Shown: piece after piece, positions 45,719-55,045 of the stretch
Layout: each line of letters starts with the position of its first letter
Numbering within the stretch: position 1 is the first letter of the stretch
Origin: Moniliella sp. 'wahieum'
Taxonomy: Eukaryota > Basidiomycota > Moniliellomycetes > Moniliellales > Moniliellaceae
Direction: 5' to 3'
NCBI GenBank assembly: GCA_003971905.1
Contig: RSEE01000063.1
Span: forward strand, 310,001 to 374,000
Length of the DNA stretch: 64,000 nucleotides
Made by a program: the position numbers and the translations under genes
The notes under the pieces: model-generated
Databases searched by the model: none
Told to the model about the DNA's origin: nothing
Seen by the model: the letters and a program-made list of their open reading frames with translations, nothing else

Positions 45719-47155
45719 TCTACGTATTCTTCCATTGGCAAGCGCTTCAAGCTCCTACAGGCTCTTACACTCTTTTTTTGTCGTGTCTTCCCTCTTCCGT
45801 CGTCACATATCACCCTCTCAGATCTCAGATCTCAGATCTCACCATCTCTAGCTGCTGCACACCCTAATCACAGCGCAATCAAGACCTGTCTAGTGCAAAC
45901 AATCACTACTGCACGTTGCACTCACACCCGTCCTTTAGTGCATATAATCCCTACCCTCTCGTGCCTTTCCATCGACCGTCCTTGGAACTCTCACATGTCG
46001 TCCCTCACTATACTCCGTCGCTCCTTCCTAATCACTCCGATTCGCGTCCTAGGGCCTCAACGTACAAAACAATCACAACGTATTAACCCCCCGTTTCCCG
46101 TTTCCCGTTTCCCGTTTCCCGTTTCCCCTTTCATGCCTGTGCCACATGCGTTTCCTCCACTCCACACACCGTCCTGCAAGTTCTTTTTTTTCCCGTCGGT
46201 CCCCATGGCCGCCCTTGTGTTCGGCCACACACTGCCTCTCATGCCTTTTGATCATCTGTATTCCATCTTTGGCTGGGAACTCTCCAGCATGTTCTTGTCT
46301 GAGATCTGTTCCTTTTGTTCTGTGCTTCCTGTCGTCACTAAGAATCTTCCCATCTTGTCGATCGGTCGTGAATATTGAATTGTAGGTTGAACGTCGAGCA
46401 AACACCGCCATTTACCTCGCCCCCCCCCCACACACATCAGACCTGTCTCAGGGTTTTGGCACCTTCTTTTGATGCTTGAATTTACAACTCTCCAGTATAG
46501 GTAACCATCTGGCGACGCGATTCTAGTCGACTTGGACTGCCAAACTGGCGATGCTCACACAGGGGAACATGTAGAGATCCGGAGCTGGAACCCGCGAAGA
46601 TGGGGCATACCAGGCGTGCATGATGCCTCCATGAGGCCTGAGGGCCTGAGGTCAATTTGTAGATACAAAGGGCAGGCAAATTCCGTCCCATATTGCGTCG
46701 CCATGCATCGTGGAGTCTGTCGGTCGTAGCGGGGGGCCAAGCACCAAAGGAATGGAAACCCGGCCACTAGGGTTGGAGCCAAAAGCAGAAATAATTGCGC
46801 CGACAGTGGCGGTGTGCCGGGTGCATATCCTCATGGGCACCAGGGCAGTCTCGAGGTCCCGCCGGGGCCCCCAGTTGGGCGATGGCCTCTCCTTGCGGCA
46901 ACGCCTCTTCATCTGAGCATCAAGCTTCAGCTTCGAGTACGACAGCCGGGCGGCCTCAAGGTAAGCGGATGCTCCGGACACGGATGTGGGCATACGATGG
47001 GTGGATTGCCAACCCAAGACGCCGGCACCGAGTCCCTTCCATCCTGCCTGGACTCTCCTGGCTCCACCCGCCAAGGCCGGAGCAGCGGGACAAAGTGGAT
47101 TCTGAACGCGGCGAAGCTGACTCTTCCCTGTGTGTTGGCAGGAACCGATTCGCAA
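45719..47155. other. Intergenic region upstream of RPL9
   Basis: It contains a TCAGATC heptamer array (45,818-45,843) and a CCCGTTT array (46,089-46,127). No gene is supported. Bases 46,900-47,155 show a likely 5' leader intron ending TTGGCAG at 47,141. Confidence 0.55.
46089..46127 (+). repeat. 7-bp tandem repeat CCCGTTT (about 5 copies)
   Basis: Perfect 7-bp array, but without TGA/TCA or a palindromic core, so it is a different class from the heptamers described in the findings. It is not a telomere repeat. Confidence 0.95.
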
Positions 47156-47734
47156 ATGCTGCAGATTTACAAGGACATTGAGATCCCCGTCCCTGCCGAT
47201 GTGGAGGTTAAGGTCGCCTCGCGCGACGTGTGGGTCAAGGGCCCCGGGGCGAGCTGAGCAAGTCGCTCAAGCACCTCAACATGGAGGTGCGCCTGGTCAA
47301 GGACTCCAAGAGCACCAAGGTGCGCTTTGTGGTTTGGCACGGGGGCGGAAACACGTTGCATGCCTGCGTACCGCTGCCTCGGTTGTGCCAACATGATCAA
47401 GGGCGTGACAAAGGGGTTCCAATACAAGGTCCGTGCGGTCTATGCCCATTTCCCCGTCAACCTGATCATTGCAGGTGACAAGCGTGCTGTGGAGATCCGT
47501 AACTTCCTGGGAGAGAAGCGGGTACGCCACGTGCCCATGCGCGAAGGCGTGACGATCACGGAGGACAAGGCACAGAAGGACCAAGTGCTGATCGAGGGAA
47601 ACGACATCAACGCCGTCTCCCAGTCGGCTGCTGACATGCACGGTGCCTGCCTCGTGCGCAACAAGGATATCCGGAAGTTTTTGGATGGCCTTTACGTTTC
47701 GGCCAAGGGCACCATCGTCCAGGACGATGAGTAA
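47156..47734 (+). CDS. RPL9: 60S ribosomal protein L9 (uL6)
   Basis: Component of the large cytosolic ribosomal subunit. ATG 47,156 gives MLQIYKDIEIPVPADVEVKV. GELSKSLKHLNMEVRLVKDS (about 47,250), NMIKGVTKGFQYKVRAVYAH (about 47,392), FPVNLIIAGDKRAVEIRNFL, the C-terminal uL6 signature VPMREGVTITEDKAQKDQVL and DIRKFLDGLYVSAKGTIVQD follow, ending TAA 47,732-47,734. The 193-residue length fits the family (yeast 191). Three single-base losses are needed, near 47,249 (CCCC/GGGG run), 47,342 (GGGGG run) and 47,391; each restores the conserved frame. Loss of an essential gene is unlikely, so these are probably assembly errors. A leader intron ending at 47,141 would suit a ribosomal-protein gene. Confidence 0.97.
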
Positions 47735-48539
47735 GGAGGAACTTAGCATCCCTCCGTTGCTTATCCTCCGGGAGTGAGGGGTATGTGTCCCCTCTCCACC
47801 CCCCCTTGCTGGACTTCACATTGAGTCTGCCTTTATGTTCTGCCTGGCCACTTTGGCCTGGTCGGTATCCTGATGCCGACTACTGTCATCAGACAGGTGT
47901 CTATGATGGTATCTAAAACGACTGCATGCGGCTAGTCCCCCCAGATTATGTTGAGACTGCCTGTAGCTCTTGCGCGACAGACCGATAGCTAAGTGGCTCT
48001 GAACCAGTTCAAGATAGGGTGCTGATGAGGACAAATTAAGCGCTAGACAGTAAAGGCGAGCGAATGATGCAGGAACAGCATGCAGGGAGCAGGGGTGTAA
48101 GCTGGAGCCAACAAGGGCATTGGGGGCGGAGTGCTTTACTTTTCAGATAGAAGCAAAAGCGGTATGACGTGTGGGACAATGACGGAACGCGCTGGACAGA
48201 AGCAGGGGACATGTAGCGGGAAAATTTAGCACGGGCAATGGCGAGTCGGAACAAACGGCAACGAGGGAGAGGAGTAGAGAGAGCAGGTTGAACGTTGAAG
48301 ATCAACCACTGTCTTCCCTGCCCCTTCCCAGGAGGTGAATGTCCCCTCTTCATAGAAGGGATCGAGACGCTGAGAGGAGTGTAGGCGGGCCACAAACAAC
48401 GAACACCCTGGTATCCAAGGCACACGAGGTACGAGATGGGTTGGATGTGAAGCGATTCCATCGGGGAGATAAGAGCGGAAAGCAGGTGAGAGACTGATAA
48501 CTTGCGACGGCGCAACTGCTCGTCGGTAGTGAGCAGAGC
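47735..48539. other. Convergent intergenic region
   Basis: Between RPL9 (+) and the RRM gene (-). Its minus-strand frames (48,036-48,515) have no RRM or other motif and are not supported as coding. No snoRNA with a clear C/D box pair was found by eye. Confidence 0.55.
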
Positions 48540-50040
48540 TCATGACAAAAAATATTGAGAACCTATGCCGTTTGATGTGCCAACAAGGGGCGTGTCCGAT
48601 GGCCGAGATCTCGGCGCCCCTTGTGTCGGAGGCGGGCTGATAACATGGCGTCGCATGGTGCCCGTTACGCTGCCAGACCAGGGCAGGCCATTCTGCCCAA
48701 CGTGACTTTGTGGCCGGGAAGCAGCATTCTGGGCCAGAGTGGCACCCGATTGATCAACGCCACCTGACAAAGATGGCATCAAAGGCATCGAGCCCAATCC
48801 AATGGGACTGACTGGCCCTGGGCTAAGCAGACGTGGGCTCAGGGGGGCGGGACTAAGCCGATGTGGGCTGAGGGCGCCGGTAGGAATTCGGTTCCCCCCC
48901 GCCAGGCTACCTGCTTCGCCAAGACTGCTGACGCCGTTCAAAGAGCCAGGCAGGGCGGCGAGTCCAAGAGGGGTGTGGGGGGGATTGCGCATCTCAGACG
49001 GGAGAAAGTAGCGCTCGGAAGGCCGTGAAGCTACATGAGGGAAATGCGTGGAGGGTAGACTGAGGGAGGCATGGTGTCCCGGTTGCGTTGTGGCACCCAT
49101 GGCGTTCCCGGCTGGGGAGACAAAGCGTTGGTCGCCGCCATCCGGACCGACTTGGTGTGCAAATTCTTCTTGGCCATCTCAGTTTTCAGCACACATCCTC
49201 GTTCCGCATCGACAAGGCGACCATTTAAGTAGTCGCGCGCAGACATGGCCTCGGCGCGAGTGCGAAACTTGGCAAACCCGATAATTTGCTCGTTGCGCAT
49301 CCGCGGACCCGATTGCGTCCCAGCTGCACCAAGAGACGGGAAAGATTCCTCGGCTGCCGGCGGCGAAGGGAATTTCAAGGAAGCAGCTTCGAAGCGGGCA
49401 AAGACAAAGTAGTTCTGCTCACTCACGCTCAGTAACGTCCTCAGGAAAGCCAGCAAGAAAGACGGTGGTGATCTCCTCGTTGGGGTCTTGCTTGCTGGCC
49501 CGATTGGGCATGGGCCCAGGGGGGTAGGCGTGCGGGTAGGCGCGGTGACCTGGGCCGGTAGGGCCAGGCATAGAGCCCTGGCCCATGTACGCGTAAGGAT
49601 CGGCCTGAGGCAGGGGCGAGTGGGGGCTTGGCCGGCGCGCTGGCGGAGGCACGGAGGGAGGGAGGGCCAGGTGGGACAGGAGGTGGGACAGGTCGGGCTC
49701 CTGTTCGCCCCTGCTGGGCGCATTGGCCGCGGTACGAGAGGGGTCGAAGGAGGGGGCGCGGGAGTCAAGCGGGTGAGAGGGGGCAGGGCAGGAGTGGAGC
49801 GCGGGGGCGGGTCGAATGGTCCGACGGGATCGAGGCCTGGTTCGAAGGCGCGGACGGGAAGGGGGGCGGCACTGAAGGAGAAAAGGTCGTTGGGCCCCAG
49901 AAGCGGTCGCCCGGGGAGGAGACAAAGCCTAGAGGCTGGGGCGCGTCGGCGGGGGGAAGCGTGGGTGCATCGGCGGGGGCATCAGCTGGGGCATCGGGGG
50001 GCGTGTCGGCGGGTGGGGCGTGGGGGCCGTGGGGGGGCAT
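48540..50040 (-). CDS. RRM protein related to Scw1/Whi3
   Basis: RNA-binding protein of the fungal Scw1/Whi3 type (cell-wall integrity, cell-size and mRNA localisation roles in known members). The provisional start ATG 50,040-50,038 (MPPHGPHAPPADTPPDAPAD) opens a Pro/Ala-rich low-complexity region. PNEEITTVFLAGFPEDVTER (about 49,480) is the RNP2 half of the RRM, and RNEQIIGFAKFRTRAEAMSA (about 49,300) the RNP1 half, with the typical insertion between them. LKTEMAKKNLHTK (about 49,180) is the family's signature end. A Ser/Pro/Leu-rich tail (SPHRLSPAPLSPRLLSPGPV) ends at TGA 48,542-48,540. Frame breaks occur near 49,830, 49,430 and 49,150. Unlike Scw1, no second C-terminal RRM is visible, so this may be a shorter paralogue or the second RRM may be lost to an undetected exon. 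Confidence 0.8.
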
Positions 50041-50811
50041 GGGGCGAGGGCGGCATGGCCTGGGCGAGGCTTGGGGTGCGAGGGAGCGAACGCGAGGCGC
50101 GCGGCGTTCAATAGCAATCACAAGCCCAGGTGATGGTGGGGAGACGAAAAACCGGGTGCCACCTCCCTCGAGCCCCAAAGCTTAAACTGACGTCCGCCAC
50201 GTTCCGATTGCAGCGGCGGCGCAGCGCCAGTGTCGGCCGAGTGGCATGTGACATGTGACACCGGCATCACTTACACTGGGCGCGTGCCCTGGTACCTGGC
50301 TCTCATCCCTCCCCTGCAACACAGCTTCTTGCCTGGCTAGTTCCGCCTTTTCCGCTCTGATCTGATCTCACAGCCTTGAAATGTGAAAACAGACCATCCG
50401 ATCCACAACACCGTCGCCCGCCCAGAGTGCTTGTGATCCAGCGTTCAAGCTAACCTTCACCACACGTTCCATCACCGCGTGCTCGGTGAAGACAGCAATC
50501 AGCGCCTTTCAAGCAGGGTCAAGCACACTATAACAGTCAAGCGCCAAGCTTCAAGTCAGCCGCTCATGCTGGTCAAGAACAGCCATGGTTACATGAACGT
50601 GATGCTCCCACATCCCAGATGGTGTTGGCACATTCTACGCAAGGTTGAACACACGTTGATCCGACAAGCAAACCAGAAACACAGGACAGGGGTAGAGTGC
50701 GGATAGCAAATTGAAAGTTGGTTGAGCATGCACTAAGGCCCTGCTAGGGAGGCATCCTGGGCAGAGGCCCACCAAAGGAATGAAAAGGATTCATGTCAAA
50801 TGGGGAGAAAC
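50041..50811. other. Intergenic region between the RRM gene and 14-3-3
   Basis: GC-rich promoter side of the RRM gene. It contains TGACATGTGACA (50,249-50,260), a CATG heptamer. No gene recognised. Confidence 0.6.
50249..50258 (+). repeat. TGA-CATG-TGA heptamer
   Basis: Single CATG unit of the 7-bp class between two TGA; CATG units also occur at 32,242 and 39,099. Confidence 0.9.
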
Positions 50812-51693
50812 TTAGGCAGCTTCCTCGGTTGCAGGCTCGGCTGGCGCTGGGGCCGCCGCCTCGGGCGCAGCCGCCTCAGGTGCGGCCGCCTCAGCCTTCG
50901 GCTCGGCCTCCTGCATGTCCGAGGTCCAGAGTGTCAGGTTGTCTCGGAGCAGCTGCATGATCAGCGTCGAGTCCTTGTAGCTCTCCTCGCTGAGCGTGTC
51001 GAGCTCGGCAATTGCATCATCAAACGCCTGCTTGGCCAGGTGGCACGCACGGTCGGGCGAGTTGAGAATCTCGTAGTAGAACACGGAGAAGTTGAGCGCC
51101 AGACCCAGACGAATGGGATGCGTGGGGCCAGTTCGGAAGCGGCCAGTCTGGAAGCAGCCTTGTAAGCCTCGAGCGACTTGTCGGCACTGTCCTTGCGCGT
51201 TTCGCGGTGGAGAACTCGGCGAGATAGCGGTGGTAGTCGCCCTTCATCTTGTAGTAGAACACCTTGCTCTCGCCCGAGGCAGCCGAAAGGAAAAGGTGCT
51301 TGTCCAGCACGCTGAGAATGTCCTCGCACACCTTGGCCAGCTCCGTTCTCAATCTTCTCGCGGTACGACTGACCATAGCCACCTGGGCCGTGTTGCCCTT
51401 GCTCTCTCCTTCTGCTCAATGGAGGAGACAATGCGCCACGAAGCACGCGGGCACCAATGACGTTCTGTAGGCGACCGGAGGCAGGTTGCGCTCCTAAACG
51501 TCAGTTCTTGGTCGGCCGATGCGACGGCCTTCATACTCTCGACAATCTCTGTGCATCCAGGCAGGGTGAGCAATGGGGGGCGAAAGCAAGAGGCGGGGCG
51601 CAGGCGCAGACGAGCAGGGCAGCACGTACCATCGTATCGCTCGGCCTGCTCGGCGAGCTTGGCCAGGTAGACATTGTCCGCGTGGGTGCTCAT
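50812..51693 (-). CDS. 14-3-3 protein
   Basis: Dimeric phosphoserine/phosphothreonine-binding adaptor in the cytosol and nucleus. ATG 51,693-51,691 ([20 protein letters not shown]). An 81-nt intron, 51,549-51,629, splits GAT-G|AG (GTACGT donor, GCACAG acceptor). [17 protein letters not shown] follows. [20 protein letters not shown] and [20 protein letters not shown] (about 51,350-51,230) contain helix and phosphopeptide-groove residues (K, R, Y). [40 protein letters not shown] and [15 protein letters not shown] form the conserved C-terminal helices, followed by an Ala/Pro/Glu repeat tail to TAA 50,814-50,812. Shifts near 51,460, 51,350 and 51,210-51,110 interrupt the frame of this essential gene. 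Confidence 0.97.
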
Positions 51694-52326
51694 TGCGGGG
51701 GAAGAAGGGGGGCGGTGTAGTGTGGGGGTGGGGTGGGGGTGGTGGTGGCGGGGTAGAGAGGGGGGTGATGGGGGTTGTGTTGCTCTGGGAGGCGGGTTGT
51801 ACAGTCAAGGGGGAAGCGTCAACGGCGAGTGGCTGGCGTGGATGGCGCAGGCGCGGTATTGGGGCTGGGAGCTGGGCCAAGACTGGCGGGGTGCCTGTGC
51901 GAGAGCCCGAGCGAGGGCGGTGTGCTGCCAGGGCGGCGCGCTGGCTGGTCTGGGCTGCTGTGCGCGCCACTTGGGTTTGCAGGCGAGAGCGCTGAGCAGC
52001 TGCGCGTCGCCTGACTCAGGCGCCGAGCTTCTTGCGCTGCGTCGGGCTGCGTCTGGCCTGCCCTGGCCTGCCCTGGCGGCCCCGGCGGCCGGCAACCCTA
52101 CCGCCTGTCTTTCCGCCCCGCCGTTCTTTCCGCCCGTCCAAGCCAAGCGCTGATCACGTGATGCGCGACCCTGCCCAGCGCTGCCCCGCACAGTCGGGTC
52201 GCAGTCTGTGCGCTACGCAGATTCCATGTCGTCGTGCAACTGAACGTTCAGGAACCCGCACCACCCCATCAATAGTACCGTGCATTTATTTGCTCTTGCT
52301 CTGCCGCCCCCGCCACCGCCACCGCC
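51694..52326. promoter_or_regulatory. Divergent promoter region between 14-3-3 and PPT1
   Basis: About 630 bp between divergent start codons. G-rich on the plus strand at 51,695-51,780 (a CA/CCACC-rich pyrimidine leader for the 14-3-3 transcript). Short CCTGGCC repeats lie at about 52,057-52,080, and a CCGCCACCGCC tract precedes the PPT1 ATG. No other gene. Confidence 0.5.
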
Positions 52327-53420
52327 ATGAGGCTGCGAACACTCACCATCCGACTTCTCCGCCTGGCCCTCCTCCCGTTGGGCGCGCGCTGCAGCGGCCA
52401 ATGCTCTTTCCATCGGCTACGCCCACGCATCCCCTCCGCCTCTCTCCCACCCCGATGCCAACACCACCACCACCATCACCACTGTCACACCCCCACCTCG
52501 CGCCGCCACCCGTTGGGCCTCTTCCCGCCCCACCCCGTCGTCGTTTGGCATGGCCTTGGCGACAGTGCTCAGTCGGAGGGCATGGCAGATTTCGCAGATG
52601 CCCTGCGTGACGCCTACCCAGGCATCTACGTCCACCTCGTCCCCTCGCCGACAGTGCGGCGGCAGACCAACGCGCCACACTTTTGGCCAGGTCAACGACC
52701 AGGTTGCGCAAGCGTGCGACCAATTGGCCTCCGTCCCAGAGCTGCAGGATGGGTTTGATGCGATTGGATTTTCGCAGGGCGGCCAGTTCCTGCGGGCGTA
52801 TGTGGAGCGTTGCAATTCCCCGCCCGTCCGCAACTTGATCACCTTTGGCAGCCAGCACATGGGCATTGCCGATCTTCCCGCCTGTGCGCCGGGAGACCTG
52901 CTGTGCCGTGCCGCGTCGGGCATGCTCCGCAATGGGATCAATACAGAGTATGCCCAAACCCAGTCGTCACGGCACAGTACTACCGCAACCCGCGTCAAGC
53001 CAACGAGTTTGACGGTTACCTTGCTCACAACCGCTTTTGCTCGACATCAACAACGAGGCCCAATTCAATCCGGCGTACAAGCACCGTCTCTCCAGTCTGT
53101 ACAACTTTGTCATGGTCGTCTTTTCCGACGACGAAACGGTGGTGCCCAAGGAGAGCGGTTGGTTCAGTTCGTATCCCGTGGGGGACGGGGGCGAGGCGGT
53201 GGATCGACCGCCGGTGCCATTGCGGGAGAGTGCGATCTACAAGGATGATCTGTTAGGCCTCCATTCGCTTGATCGTCGTGGGGCACTTGTCATGGAGACA
53301 TGCCAAGGCTCCCACATGACCATTGACGCTGCATGCCAAGTCAAGATTTTAGGACGTTGGGTGGGCACCCCCAAGTCGGACCTTGTTGAATTTTATGGCG
53401 CCCTGCGGGTCGTATGCTGA
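52327..53420 (+). CDS. PPT1: Palmitoyl-protein thioesterase 1
   Basis: Lysosomal/vacuolar alpha/beta-hydrolase that removes palmitate from cysteines of S-acylated proteins. ATG 52,327 starts a signal peptide (MRLRTLTIRLLRLALLPLGA). PVVVWHGLGDSAQSEGMADF (about 52,532) is the oxyanion/GMGD-type motif. DAIGFSQGGQFLRAYVERCN (about 52,758) contains the nucleophile Ser in GFSQGG. NLITFGSQHMGIADLPACAP, QYYRNPRQANEFDGYLAHNR, YNFVMVVFSDDETVVPKESG (catalytic Asp region), KDDLLGLHSLDRRGALVMET and GSHMT (catalytic His) follow in family order. The end is TGA 53,418-53,420. Frame breaks are near 52,390, 52,640, 52,685, 52,960 and 53,035. A run of seven His in one frame near 52,460 is probably a (CAC)n artefact of the first break. 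Confidence 0.95.
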
Positions 53421-54084
53421 GCTATTTTGGCATTCATGGAGGCTCTTGGATCGGCCCATTGTTCTGGCCTCAGTACACCTGGATGGTTAACCCAGACGGT
53501 TCGCGTCGCTTGCGCATCGAGCCAGCACGGTTTGGCAAGGTGGGCAATGCAGAAGAACCAATTTCGTTTCCCCAGATCAAACATTGACTATGACCCGGTC
53601 GAATTGTTCATTCTGGTTGTATTCCTTGTCGTCCTGGCGGTCTTGCTATGGAAGATCGTGCTGCGGTTGTCTCACCGTTCTCTTGCCTCCTGCTCCCCGG
53701 CTTTCTGGTGGGCGCAGCTTGGTGTTACCAATTGTCTTGGTGGCTTCCCTAATCGGCTACGTGGTATATCTTCCGTTTGCTCTGATCGCCTCGTGTTTCC
53801 GCCGACGGACACAGCCGCAACGCATTCTACTCCCCTACCACCTGACTTGGGACCCAAGACGTGCGGATACCTATGGTTCGCTCGCTGTCGGACCTCCTGT
53901 GTTTGTCCACAGTCGTCAGGCCCCTCCGCCTGTAACGCACCCTCCCCCTCATCTCCAACCCGCTTCCTCGCAGCCATCGTCATCAACCTTGCCACCGGAT
54001 GTGGAGGCGGCGCCGCCCAACTACTCCGACGTGGTCTTTTCTACCCTCCCCCCAACAGCAAATCCACTATATGAAGTGGGGTAG
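53414..54084 (+). CDS. Membrane protein with C-terminal PPxY motif, unknown function
   Basis: I do not recognise the family. ATG 53,414-53,416 overlaps the PPT1 stop and reads MLSYFGIHGGSWIGPLFWPQ, then RRLRIEPARFGKVGNAEEPI. After a one-base shift near 53,585 it continues DYDPVELFILVVFLVVLAVL (first hydrophobic segment). After another near 53,690 it continues SLVLPIVLVASLIGYVVYLP (second). A basic stop-transfer CFRRR, a Pro-rich tail and EAAPPNYSDVVFST (PPNY, a possible WW-domain/Rsp5-type ligase site) close with NPLYEVG at TAG 54,082-54,084. The touching boundary with PPT1 is unusual for a fungal gene, so the start could be wrong or the two could be one transcript. Confidence 0.6.
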
Positions 54085-55045
54085 GACCCCCCCCTTCTCT
54101 TTCGTCGTCTCTGTATCTATACGTTGGACATGTTGTTGAAGGTTGAGTAAACGTATATCACGTTTATCTGATCTCTGAGCTTTCTTCTTTCGTCTCGGTT
54201 GAACTTATTGTCGCACAGTTCCATCCTTGGTTCAGAACGTTCAGACATGGTGGATGTAGATCTGTTACCATGTTACCATCCAAAATTGCAGAGGGTAGCA
54301 GAGTTGTGTACTTACAACAAGCCTCAGCGAAGGAATGCCATATCTATCATCAATAGCTGCACTGAAACAGGATAGGAGATGGCGGGGACGTATCAATGTG
54401 CTTTATCCTCCCCATACGGATTGAAGACTTCCTGGGGAGAGATAATACATGTGTGCACCGTTTCCAAACATGATGCATGGATCATGATCACCACAACCGA
54501 TCAATTTCTCCAGCAAGCGCCGACAGTGTCCCCAGTAACTAATAATTAATAACGGTTCGTCCCCTGTCATGCATGTCACCTGGCACTCCAACCAGACAAC
54601 CGCATCATTGCAATGTCCTTCAAGCTTCACCCTTAGCTCTACTTTCCATATGTAACCCGCAAGATGAACAGTTCGGTTTAGACGTAGCGTTCCCCCTGTC
54701 CCTGCCTTAAGCTCTGTCACATGTCAATGATATGCATTCGAAAGTAGAGATTACCCGCAACGTTTGAATTAGGAGCAACGTTAGACGTTAGAATTACGCG
54801 CAACGTTGCAATTGCGCGCAAACGTTTGTAACCGTGGAATCATGATGCGTGACGCGCATGACGTCTGCAAAACGCCCTTGTGACATGTAACGTGCAGGCT
54901 GGTTGCGGTTGCCGCGTGGTGTGCTGGTGGAGCGTACGTTGAGCCCTTCGGGCAACATGCCTGCGTCCTTTAGCCACCAACCACCAGATCCCTACCACCT
55001 CCCCACTCCGTCTTCCATCCATACCCTTCGGGATAGCAGAAGCGC
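54085..55045. other. Intergenic region
   Basis: It contains copy F of the 205-bp repeat family and short AACGTT/GCGCAA-rich sequence around 54,755-54,835, where ACGTTAGA, TTACGCGCAACGTTG and related words repeat. No gene is seen. Confidence 0.6.
54651..54734 (+). repeat. 205-bp repeat family, partial copy F
   Basis: ACCCGCAAGATGAACAGTT, TAGACGTAGCGTTCCCCCTG and CCTTAAGCTCTGTCA match the family's 3' third; a CATGTCA insertion precedes ATGATATG. The copy is bracketed by a 10-bp inverted sequence, CTCTACTTTC (54,636) and GAAAGTAGAG (54,741), which is not seen at other copies. Confidence 0.8.

Noticed and set aside
46089-46127. CCCGTTT array as an internal telomere-like repeat
   Set aside because: Basidiomycete telomeres are TTAGGG-type; this is a simple minisatellite and lacks the TGA/palindrome rule.
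49488-50185. Plus-strand Gly/Arg-rich frames of 185-208 residues
   Set aside because: They are antisense to the Pro/Ala-rich N-terminus of the minus-strand RRM gene, and GC-rich bias keeps both strands open.
52440-52490. Run of seven histidines in PPT1
   Set aside because: Read from a CAC/ACC repeat in the wrong frame after a one-base shift; the alternative frame gives an ordinary Thr/Pro-rich stretch.
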